A stretch of DNA of 6,851 bases, from positions 1 to 6,851 of the forward strand of contig JAPLDC010000418.1 of assembly GCA_026391935.1 (NCBI GenBank), in the 5' to 3' direction. The position numbers and the translations under genes were made by a program. Below, in pieces: positions 1 through 5,722 of the stretch (positions are counted from its first letter, which is position 1; each line of letters starts with the position of its first letter). This stretch comes from Bacteroidota bacterium. Its GTDB lineage: Bacteria > Bacteroidota > Bacteroidia > 2-12-FULL-35-15. Below the pieces are notes generated by a model. The model was not told the DNA's origin. It was given only the letters and a program-made list of their open reading frames with translations, and did not search any database.

Positions 1-495
1 CTGAAATACAGCTTTCTTGTTAGGAACAAGATTTAATACACAGTTACTTACTATAACATCTGCAACATTTGATGTAACCGGAATCTTTTCTATATCGCCT
101 TGTCGGAATTCAACATTATTAAAGCCTAATTTTTCAGCGTTGGTTCTTGCTTTGTCTATCATTGCAGGAGTAAAGTCGATACCGATTATCTTTCCTGTTT
201 CGCCGGTTTCAGCTCTTGCCACAAAACAATCATTACCAGCCCCACTTCCAAGATCAATGACTGTATCACCCTTTTTTATTTTAGCAAATTGTGTTGGTAG
301 TCCGCAGCCTAAGCCCAAGTCTGCATTTGGGTCATACCCTTCCAAAGTCTTATAATCTTCGCTCATTATATTATAAACCTCTGTTGAGCAGGTGCCGGAA
401 CCACAGCATGACGACTGATTGATTTCCTTGTCTTGTAATGCAATTTCGCTATACTTTTGCTTTACCATTTCTTTTATTTGTTCTTCATTTTTCAT
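1..495 (-). CDS. arsM: Arsenite methyltransferase ArsM, N-terminal part (runs off left edge)
   Basis: Open frame of 165 codons from an ATG at 495 to the window edge with no stop; the C-terminal part lies outside. The enzyme transfers methyl groups from S-adenosylmethionine to trivalent arsenic in the cytoplasm, giving methylated and volatile arsenicals. Visible: an N-terminal helix, a cysteine cluster CCGSGTC (30-36), the ArsM-type segment GYDPNADLGLGCG (53-65) with conserved Cys64, SAM motif I VIDLGSGAGND (79-89), the acidic strand GIDFTPAMI (105-113), and VSNCVLNLVP (149-158). Cys152 in that last motif matches one of the two catalytic arsenic-binding cysteines of the family; the other catalytic cysteine would lie beyond the edge. 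The start follows arsR by 18 bases with a weak AGAAG-like ribosome site, so the two are probably cotranscribed and arsenite-induced. Family assignment is firm; in vivo substrate is inferred from the family and the arsR neighbour. Confidence 0.9.
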   Translation of the reverse strand, partial: MKNEEQIKEMVKQKYSEIALQDKEINQSSCCGSGTCSTEVYNIMSEDYKTLEGYDPNADLGLGCGLPTQFAKIKKGDTVIDLGSGAGNDCFVARAETGETGKIIGIDFTPAMIDKARTNAEKLGFNNVEFRQGDIEKIPVTSNVADVIVSNCVLNLVPNKKAVFQ

Positions 496-513
496 ATTCT
501 TCTGATTTTTCGT

Positions 514-846
514 TTAACAACAACTGTTTTTTTTCTTTTCTAATTGGTTGGAAATGCTTGTGAAATAGGCTATTAATTTGCCCATAACTTTTTCGTCAAG
601 GCAATAGCAAATGGAATTGCCTTCTATATTCCCCTTTATTATTCCGGCTGTTTTGAGTTCTTTTAAATGTTGAGAAACTGTCGGTTGCGACAGTGGCAAT
701 TCACCCACAATGTCACTGCAAATGCAAGAATCTACTTTTATCAAATACTCTATAATAGCAATTCTGGCAGGATGTGCAAGCGCCCGAATTAATAAAGCAT
801 TGGAATTTTGTTTATCAGTATAATGTTCTGTTTTCGTTACACCCAT
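514..846 (-). CDS. arsR: ArsR/SmtB-family metalloregulatory repressor
   Basis: A 110-residue winged-helix repressor, the usual length for the family. It is expected to sit on the operator as a dimer and to release it on binding arsenite or another thiophilic metal(loid). Visible: helix 1 with RALAHPARIAIIEYL (21-35), CICSDIVGELPLSQPTVSQH (41-60) holding the recognition helix, KELKTAGIIKG (62-72), and the wing with IEGNSICYCL (74-83). Six cysteines fall in three pairs: Cys41/Cys43 in the alpha-3 position of the classical ELCVC arsenic site, Cys80/Cys82 in the wing, and Cys109/Cys110 at the C-terminus. Directly downstream is arsM, so it probably controls an arsenic methylation operon as well as itself. 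The ATG at 846 starts MGVTKTEHYT and lies about 20 bases from the predicted transcription start. The family is certain; the inducer is inferred from arsM and the cysteines, and cadmium, antimony or mercury are possible alternatives. Confidence 0.9.
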   Translation of the reverse strand: MGVTKTEHYTDKQNSNALLIRALAHPARIAIIEYLIKVDSCICSDIVGELPLSQPTVSQHLKELKTAGIIKGNIEGNSICYCLDEKVMGKLIAYFTSISNQLEKKKNSCC

Positions 847-865
847 TTTTAGTATCTATATTTGT

Positions 866-877
866 ATATTGCAATAT
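866..877. promoter_or_regulatory. Candidate ArsR operator palindrome
   Basis: ATATTGCAATAT is a perfect 12-bp inverted repeat ending 19 bases before the arsR start codon. It overlaps the predicted arsR -7 element, so a bound repressor dimer would block RNA polymerase. AT-rich short palindromes at this place are usual for ArsR/SmtB autoregulation. That this particular repressor binds here is inference. Confidence 0.6.
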
Positions 878-902
878 TACGATTAATAAATGAGTTTTGC
901 AA
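872..902 (-). promoter_or_regulatory. Predicted arsR-arsM promoter
   Basis: On the minus strand a -33-like TTG (902-900) is followed after 20 bases by TAATATTG (879-872), which matches the Bacteroidota -7 consensus TAnnTTTG at all but one fixed position. Spacing fits the roughly 19-21 bases usual for this promoter class. Transcription would start near 865, giving a leader of about 20 bases. The -7 box overlaps the palindrome at 866-877. Confidence 0.5.
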
Positions 903-1161
903 GCAAAATCTATAAAACTTCACAAGTCTTATATTTTTAGGTTAGAGTCGATCAATTCAAGAAAAGTGCTTCGATAATAGTAAATGTTTGTATAATTAAC
1001 TGAAAAATTAAGATCTATTCAGCCAACAGAAAAATACATTGCAAAAAAATGGAATCGTTTAAAAGCCCCATAATGATTGAAAAACAATGCCTTTTGCTTG
1101 TCTTTTTTGCATCAAAATAGCAGTAAAATCAAAATATTTCGGTTATTCCCATTATTTAGTG

Positions 1162-1169
1162 TATCTTTG
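1162..1169 (+). promoter_or_regulatory. -7 box of the cold-shock gene promoter
   Basis: TATCTTTG is a full match to the Bacteroidota TAnnTTTG element, 33 bases before the ATG at 1203. No clear TTG is present at the expected -33 position. The predicted leader is only about 25-30 bases, so the long cold-sensing leader of E. coli cspA has no equivalent here. Confidence 0.6.
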
Positions 1170-1202
1170 CACTAATTATTAATCAAAATATTATTATCAA
1201 AA

Positions 1203-1394
<192 letters not shown>

Positions 1395-1417
1395 TTATAA
1401 TCATCTATAATTTACCT

Positions 1418-1453
1418 AAAAGTCCCATTTTTCTATGAAAAATGGGACTTTTT
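1418..1453 (+). terminator. Rho-independent terminator of the cold-shock gene
   Basis: A perfect 15-bp stem, AAAAGTCCCATTTTT (1418-1432) with its complement (1438-1452), has a five-base loop CTATG and runs into five consecutive T. It lies 23 bases after the stop codon. The A-run before the stem means it could also work on the minus strand. It separates the cold-shock gene from tig. Confidence 0.9.
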
Positions 1454-1489
1454 CGTTTAATAAAGTTTATAATACTTCAAAAGTTTTCG

Positions 1490-1497
1490 TATTTTTG
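1490..1497 (+). promoter_or_regulatory. -7 box of the tig promoter
   Basis: TATTTTTG matches TAnnTTTG and lies 48 bases before the tig start, just after the cold-shock terminator. The expected upstream TTG is not clear. This is the likely start of the tig-clpP transcript. Confidence 0.55.
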
Positions 1498-1545
1498 TAG
1501 CCCTTAAAAAGGAAGCAAATAAGTATCAATTTAATAAAATACACA

Positions 1546-2886
1546 ATGAACATAGTACAAGAAAATATTGATGAATTAAATGCAGTATTAAAAGTGAAGG
1601 TAGTGGCGAATGATTATTTGCCAAAAGTTGAAACTGCTTTGAAAGATTATCAGAAAAAGGCTTCCATCCCTGGTTTTCGTCCGGGAAAGGTGCCAACTGG
1701 CATGATCAAAAAAATGTATGGGAAATCAATAATGGTGGATGAAATCAATAAATTATTGAACGATTCTCTTTATAATTATTTGAACGAAAATAAGATCGAA
1801 GTTCTTGGCAACCCTTTGCCTAAAGCAGATAGCGTTATTGATTGGGACAATCAGCAAGAGTTTGAATTTCTATATGAAATGGGCTTGGCGCCTAAATTCA
1901 AGGTTGAACTTTCAGCAAAAGACAAATTTACCTACCAAACTGTAAAAGTGGATGAGGATCTTGTAAATAAATATACTACCGACATCGCAAAACGTTACGG
2001 AAAGGTTGAAAATGTTGAAGTTTCGGAAGAAACGGATCTTTTGAATGGCGATTTTGTTGAGTTGGATGCAAATGGTGAAATATTGGCAGGCGGAATCTTT
2101 AAAACAGGTTCATTGTTTTTGGACAGATTAAAAGATGAATCAACCAAAAAAGCATTAACAGGGTTAAAAACCGGTGACAAAGTAGTGCTTGAAGCTCAGA
2201 AATTATCTGAAAATGCAACTGATCTTGCTGCATTATTGGGAATCGATAAAGAAAAAGCCGAGGCATTGACTTCTAAAATTCAATTTACCGTGAAAGGTGT
2301 TAGTCGTCTAGCTGCTGCAGAAATAAACCAAGAGTTTTTTAATAAAATTTATGGAGAAGGGAATGTAACCAGCGAAGAAGAGTTTAAGGCAAAAATCAAA
2401 GATGAATTGGCGAATATGTTTGTAAATGATAGCGAACGTAAATTCTACAATGAAGTGGTTGATTATTTGATGAACAAGATCAATTTTAATTTGCCTACCG
2501 AGTTTTTGAAAAGATGGATCGTTGCTGCAAATGAAAAACCTGTGTCCTTTGAACAAGTAGACGCTGAGTTTGATAATTACTCTAAAGGTTTGAAATGGCA
2601 GTTAATTGAAAACAAAATTATTCAAGAAAATAATATTCAGGTTACGAATGAAGAAGTTGTTGATCACACTAAAGAACTAGTTATTCAACAATTTGCTCAA
2701 ATGGGTCAAGGTCCAATGGGTGAGGAAGAATTGAATCAGACAGTACAACGTGTGCTTGCCAATAAAGAGGAAGCAAAGAAATTATATGAAAAACTATTCG
2801 GGCAAAAAGTAATGACTTTATTTAAAACCACATTTACCTTGGAAAACAAAGATGTGGCTTACGATGACTTCTTTAAAAAGGCATAA
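1546..2886 (+). CDS. tig: Trigger factor (ribosome-associated chaperone)
   Basis: A 446-residue protein close to the roughly 430-450 of the family. Trigger factor docks beside the ribosomal exit tunnel through protein L23 and shields nascent chains. Visible: an N-terminal ribosome-binding domain (about 1-115) with the signature loop GFRPGKVP (43-50), then IKKMYGKS (54-61); a middle region (about 150-250) where the FKBP-type prolyl isomerase domain sits; and a helical C-terminal chaperone domain (about 255-446). The middle region keeps the outline of the family in NGDFVELDANGEILAGG (167-183) and GLKTGDKVVLEA (206-217). It lacks the usual aromatic active-site pattern, so isomerase activity is doubtful, while chaperone function should not depend on it. 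The C-terminal domain carries a Met/Gln/Gly-rich turn, QMGQGPMG (385-392). The ATG at 1546 gives the normal family N-terminus. clpP follows after 97 bases without an obvious terminator, the conserved tig-clpP-clpX order. Confidence 0.95.
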   Translation: MNIVQENIDELNAVLKVKVVANDYLPKVETALKDYQKKASIPGFRPGKVPTGMIKKMYGKSIMVDEINKLLNDSLYNYLNENKIEVLGNPLPKADSVIDWDNQQEFEFLYEMGLAPKFKVELSAKDKFTYQTVKVDEDLVNKYTTDIAKRYGKVENVEVSEETDLLNGDFVELDANGEILAGGIFKTGSLFLDRLKDESTKKALTGLKTGDKVVLEAQKLSENATDLAALLGIDKEKAEALTSKIQFTVKGVSRLAAAEINQEFFNKIYGEGNVTSEEEFKAKIKDELANMFVNDSERKFYNEVVDYLMNKINFNLPTEFLKRWIVAANEKPVSFEQVDAEFDNYSKGLKWQLIENKIIQENNIQVTNEEVVDHTKELVIQQFAQMGQGPMGEEELNQTVQRVLANKEEAKKLYEKLFGQKVMTLFKTTFTLENKDVAYDDFFKKA

Positions 2887-2983
2887 TCTGTCAAAAAGGC
2901 AATAAAAACGATTAGGTCTTTAATTTGTTTGTACTTTTAGGACACAGATAAAACTATTTAAATATAACTTTAAACTGAAAAAC

Positions 2984-3658
2984 ATGTTTGACAACAACGA
3001 GTTCAGAAAATATGCTGTAAAGCACAAAGGGATCAATGGAAGTACATTCGATTCTTACACCAAGCATTCTATTTCGAATGTTACTCCTTACATCATTGAG
3101 GAGCGTCAATTAAACATCACTCAGATGGACGTATTTTCTCGTTTAATGATGGATCGCGTAATTTTTCTGGGAACAGGAATCGATGATCAGGTTGCAAATA
3201 TCATTCAGGCTCAGCTTTTGTTTTTACAGTCGGTTGATGCAAAAAAAGATATTCAAATTTATTTGAATAGCCCCGGTGGATCTGTTTATGCTGGTTTAGG
3301 TATTTATGATACCATGCAATATATTACTCCTGATGTTGCGACTATCTGTACAGGTATGGCAGCATCTATGGGTGCAGTATTAATGTGTGCAGGAACAAAA
3401 GGAAAACGTGCAGCTCTGAAACATGCACGTGTTATGATTCACCAACCTATGGGTGGAGCCGAAGGACAAGCTTCCGACATTGAGATCACTGCCCGCGAAA
3501 TTCAAAAATTGAAAAAAGAATTATACGATATCATTGCTATTCATAGTGGACAAACATATGAAAAGGTTTGGGCTGATAGCGACCGCGACTACTGGATGAC
3601 TGCTGATGAAGCAAAAGCATATGGTATGGTTGATGAGGTGTTGATCAAATCCAAATAA
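2984..3658 (+). CDS. clpP: ATP-dependent Clp protease proteolytic subunit ClpP
   Basis: A 224-residue serine peptidase of family S14 that forms a double heptameric barrel and degrades proteins fed in by ClpX or ClpC. The catalytic triad is complete: Ser128 in GMAASMGAVL (124-133), His153 in HARVMIHQP (147-155) and Asp202 in DRDYWM (200-205). Spacing equals that of E. coli ClpP Ser97, His122 and Asp171. The oxyanion-side loop LNSPGGSV (94-101) is also present. The mature barrel should begin near YIIEERQLN (36-44). The preceding 30-odd residues (MFDNNEFRKYAVKHKGI...) are an extension of the kind seen in Bacteroidota ClpP, probably removed as a propeptide. The ATG at 2984 is supported by that conserved extension. 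It lies in the same direction as tig and clpX; an imperfect hairpin follows the stop. Confidence 0.97.
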   Translation: MFDNNEFRKYAVKHKGINGSTFDSYTKHSISNVTPYIIEERQLNITQMDVFSRLMMDRVIFLGTGIDDQVANIIQAQLLFLQSVDAKKDIQIYLNSPGGSVYAGLGIYDTMQYITPDVATICTGMAASMGAVLMCAGTKGKRAALKHARVMIHQPMGGAEGQASDIEITAREIQKLKKELYDIIAIHSGQTYEKVWADSDRDYWMTADEAKAYGMVDEVLIKSK

Positions 3659-3695
3659 TAATATTTAATTTGAAAATTTGATAATTACTAAAATT

Positions 3696-3743
3696 AAATT
3701 GAGGAGTTGGAGAGTTTGATACTCTTTAACTCTTTGATTTTTT
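3696..3743 (+). terminator. Imperfect hairpin with T-rich tail between clpP and clpX
   Basis: GAGTTGGAGAGT (3704-3715) pairs with ACTCTTTAACTC (3721-3732) around the loop TTGAT, 12 pairs including two G-U. AAATTGAG (3696-3703) and TTTGATTT (3733-3740) extend it to 20 pairs in RNA with further G-U pairs, followed by more T. It begins 37 bases after the clpP stop. It could terminate all or part of the tig-clpP transcript or protect its 3' end; strength is uncertain because of the G-U pairs. Confidence 0.6.
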
Positions 3744-3815
3744 ATATAGAAATGATACTTAGAATGTCATTTCAATCGTAGCTGGAAATCTAATTGGATT
3801 ATTAAATAAATAAAA

Positions 3816-5063
3816 ATGGCCAAAGAAGAAAAAGAAATAAAATGTTCGTTTTGCGGACGTACAAAAAAAGATACAGATGTATTGATTGCCGGAATCACCG
3901 GACATATCTGTAATCATTGTGTTACGCAAGCGCAAACCATTGTGAAAGATGAGATAGGAGCGAAAAATTCTTCCACCTTCACGGCAGTACAATTATTGAA
4001 ACCTATTGAAATTAAAAATCATCTTGATGAATATGTTATCGGTCAGGATGAGGCGAAAAAAGTGCTTGCTGTGGCTGTTTATAATCATTACAAACGTTTG
4101 ATCTTAAATCAGAATAAAACGACAAGCAAAGACGAGATCGAAGTGGATAAATCCAATGTGATCATGATTGGAGAAACAGGAACAGGGAAAACGCTTCTTG
4201 CACGTACTATCGCAAAAGTGTTGAATGTACCTTTTTGTATCGCTGATGCTACTGTTTTAACCGAAGCAGGATATGTGGGTGAAGATGTGGAGAGTATCTT
4301 ATCCCGATTATTGCAAGCTGCCGATTTTGATGTTGCTGCCGCTGAACGCGGAATAGTATTTATTGATGAGATTGATAAGATAGCTCGCAAAAGTGATAAT
4401 CCCTCAATTACCCGTGATGTTTCAGGGGAAGGTGTTCAACAAGGCTTATTGAAATTGTTGGAAGGTTCTACTGTTGGTGTTCCCCCGCAGGGAGGTAGAA
4501 AACATCCTGAGCAAAAAATGATTCAGGTAAATACAAAAAACATTTTATTTATTTGTGGTGGAGCCTTTGATGGAATTACCCGTAACATCGGTAATAGATT
4601 GAGTACACAGGTAATTGGATATTCTGTACATAAAGAGATAGCAGATGTAGATAAAGATAATTTATTGCAATACGTTTCTCCGCAAGATCTCAAAAGTTTT
4701 GGTTTGATACCGGAGTTGATCGGACGATTACCGGTATTGACGTATTTGAATCCTTTGGATGCCGGAACTTTATTGAGAATATTGAGCGAACCGAAGAATG
4801 CATTGATTAAACAATACACGCATTTGTTCGATATGGATGGAGTGAAAATAAAATTTGAAAAAGGTGTCTTGGATTTTATTGTTGAGAAAGCAATGGAGTT
4901 TAAATTGGGTGCCCGTGGATTGCTCTCTATCTGTGAAGCAATTATGATGGACATGATGTTTGATACACCATCTGACGCAAGTGTGAAAGAGATCAATGTG
5001 ACGCTTCGTTATGCAAAAGATAAATTAAAAAAATCTACCTTGAATAAATTGAAGGTTGCGTAG
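3816..5063 (+). CDS. clpX: ATP-dependent Clp protease ATP-binding subunit ClpX
   Basis: A 415-residue AAA+ unfoldase of normal family length, which recognises tagged or adaptor-delivered proteins, unfolds them and threads them into ClpP. Visible in order: the N-terminal zinc-binding domain with Cys10, Cys13, Cys32 and Cys35 (C-x2-C-x18-C-x2-C); Walker A GETGTGKT (119-126), with Glu at the second place where E. coli has Pro; pore-1 loop GYVGE (152-156); Walker B VFIDEID (181-187); the RKH loop GGRKHPEQ (226-233); the ClpP-docking tripeptide IGY (267-269), where E. coli has IGF; arginine finger Arg304 in IGRLPV; and sensor 2 GARGL (365-369) with Arg367. All residues for ATP hydrolysis and substrate threading are present. 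The ATG at 3816 begins MAKEEKEIKC just before the zinc domain. Separated from clpP by 157 bases holding a hairpin; no clear promoter box was found in between. Confidence 0.97.
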   Translation: MAKEEKEIKCSFCGRTKKDTDVLIAGITGHICNHCVTQAQTIVKDEIGAKNSSTFTAVQLLKPIEIKNHLDEYVIGQDEAKKVLAVAVYNHYKRLILNQNKTTSKDEIEVDKSNVIMIGETGTGKTLLARTIAKVLNVPFCIADATVLTEAGYVGEDVESILSRLLQAADFDVAAAERGIVFIDEIDKIARKSDNPSITRDVSGEGVQQGLLKLLEGSTVGVPPQGGRKHPEQKMIQVNTKNILFICGGAFDGITRNIGNRLSTQVIGYSVHKEIADVDKDNLLQYVSPQDLKSFGLIPELIGRLPVLTYLNPLDAGTLLRILSEPKNALIKQYTHLFDMDGVKIKFEKGVLDFIVEKAMEFKLGARGLLSICEAIMMDMMFDTPSDASVKEINVTLRYAKDKLKKSTLNKLKVA

Positions 5064-5080
5064 GGTAAAAAATAAATAAT

Positions 5081-5109
5081 AAAGGCTCCGTTATTTGGAG
5101 CCTTTTTTT
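5081..5109. terminator. Bidirectional terminator between clpX and the convergent VIT remnant
   Basis: AAAGGCTCC (5081-5089) pairs perfectly with GGAGCCTTT (5097-5105) around a seven-base loop, followed on the plus strand by a run of seven T (5103-5109). It starts 17 bases after the clpX stop. On the minus strand the same stem is followed by ATTATTTATTTTTT, so it also suits the gene converging from the right. Confidence 0.9.
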
Positions 5110-5124
5110 ATTGATTTTTTTTTC

Positions 5125-5586
5125 TTAGGCTCCGAATAATTTTGCGACCGAAAAAGCAGCAGCGGCCGCGGCAGCACCGATGAACATAACTTTTAGCGCT
5201 CCAGATAATAAGGGTTGTCCGGTTGCTTTACTTTTGAAAAATCCGAAAGCAAACAAGCAAATCAATGTAATTACTGCCGATAATTTTAATCCTGCAGAAG
5301 GTGTGTCAGTAAAAAAATAGGGAAGTAAAGGGATTGTTCCTCCTATTATATAGGAAACTCCTATTGTCAATGCGCTTGTGGTTGCTCGGTTCGCATTGGG
5401 CTCTTCTAAACCCAATTCAAATCGCATCATAAAATCCACCCATTTCTTTTTGTCTTTTGCCAATTCTTCTACAATAATATGTTGTGATTCCGGGCTGAGA
5501 CCATATTCTTCAAAAACCTCTCTTACTTCTTCTTTTTCTCTTTCAGGAACGGTTTCTACCAATATCTGTAATAAATGCTGAATCAC
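5125..5586 (-). CDS. VIT/CCC1-family iron/manganese transporter, C-terminal remnant
   Basis: Open frame of 153 residues; the only start codon for the full frame is a GTG at 5586. VIT/CCC1 proteins export Fe2+ or Mn2+ from the cytoplasm and usually have about 230 residues and five membrane helices. Present: the second part of the cytoplasmic metal-binding domain, PEREKEEVREVFEEYGLSPE (14-33) and KKWVDFMMRFELGL (47-60), where the Met-Met-x-x-Glu pattern (53, 54, 57) matches the family's metal ligands; then three membrane segments at about 70-92, 98-117 and 128-151. Absent: membrane helices 1 and 2 and the first helix of the metal-binding domain, with the residues that line the transport path. 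The missing N-terminus lies upstream in a different frame (5543-5611), so this is best read as the larger piece of an internally deleted, frame-disrupted gene. A shortened protein started at the GTG could still be made, but ordinary transport is unlikely. Confidence 0.8.
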   Translation of the reverse strand: MIQHLLQILVETVPEREKEEVREVFEEYGLSPESQHIIVEELAKDKKKWVDFMMRFELGLEEPNANRATTSALTIGVSYIIGGTIPLLPYFFTDTPSAGLKLSAVITLICLFAFGFFKSKATGQPLLSGALKVMFIGAAAAAAAFSVAKLFGA

Positions 5587-5611
5587 GCAAATGCTTTTCG
5601 GTATGAATCAT
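5543..5611 (-). pseudogene. Detached N-terminal start of the VIT-family gene
   Basis: From ATG at 5611 the frame reads MIHTEKHLRDSAFITDI and then GRNRS before a TGA at 5545-5543. The first 17 residues match the usual N-terminus of bacterial VIT proteins, a His-rich start running into D-I-(V-I-G) before membrane helix 1. The family sequence then stops and the DNA continues, one frame off, with the metal-binding domain of the same family. The two pieces meet near 5555-5566. Together, 5125-5611 looks like one VIT gene that lost an internal block encoding about 70 residues (estimated from usual family length) and its frame. An assembly error with the same effect cannot be excluded. Confidence 0.6.
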
Positions 5612-5670
5612 ACTTCTGTTTATATTTTAATTTGACTTTATATAATTTATTATGTTGAAATTTTATTAAA

Positions 5671-5701
5671 TAAAAAAGGCTCCGATAAAATGAAGCCTTT
5701 T
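5671..5701 (-). terminator. Terminator of the lipoprotein gene
   Basis: On the minus strand AAAAGGCT (5701-5694) pairs with AGCCTTTT (5681-5674), with one further C-G pair beyond a mismatch, and the T-run continues to 5672. It begins 21 bases after the lipoprotein stop codon at 5723. The plus-strand tail is poorer in T, so it mainly serves the minus strand. Confidence 0.75.
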
Positions 5702-5722
5702 AAAAAAAGTATCGTGGATTGA

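Larger units (their letters stand above)
847..1202. other. Gene-free region between divergent arsR and cold-shock gene
   Basis: About 356 very AT-rich bases without a convincing reading frame. It holds the arsR promoter and operator at the left end and the cold-shock gene promoter at the right end. A perfect TAnnTTTG box (TATATTTG, 857-864) lies on the plus strand just left of it. Between about 910 and 1150 I see no gene, no stable hairpin with a T-tract and no repeat array. Confidence 0.6.

Noticed and set aside
17..355. Plus-strand open frame of 112 codons
   Set aside because: It lies antisense inside arsM, whose minus-strand frame has clear methyltransferase motifs; the plus-strand product resembles nothing.
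895..908. Inverted repeat TTTTGC-AA-GCAAAA as a hairpin
   Set aside because: A two-base spacer cannot form a normal RNA loop; it is kept only as a possible protein site within the arsR promoter.
890..940. Short plus-strand frame of 16 codons (MSFASKIYKTSQVLYF)
   Set aside because: It follows the TATATTTG box at 857-864, but is too short and unlike anything known to support as a gene.
2932..2939. TACTTTTA as a possible -7 box for clpP
   Set aside because: It misses the final G of TAnnTTTG and has no clear -33 partner; no terminator separates tig from clpP, so readthrough explains expression.
4523..4996. Minus-strand open frame of 157 codons within clpX
   Set aside because: Antisense to a fully conserved clpX; its product is low in recognisable features. 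The shorter antisense frames within tig, clpX and the VIT remnant were dropped for the same reason.
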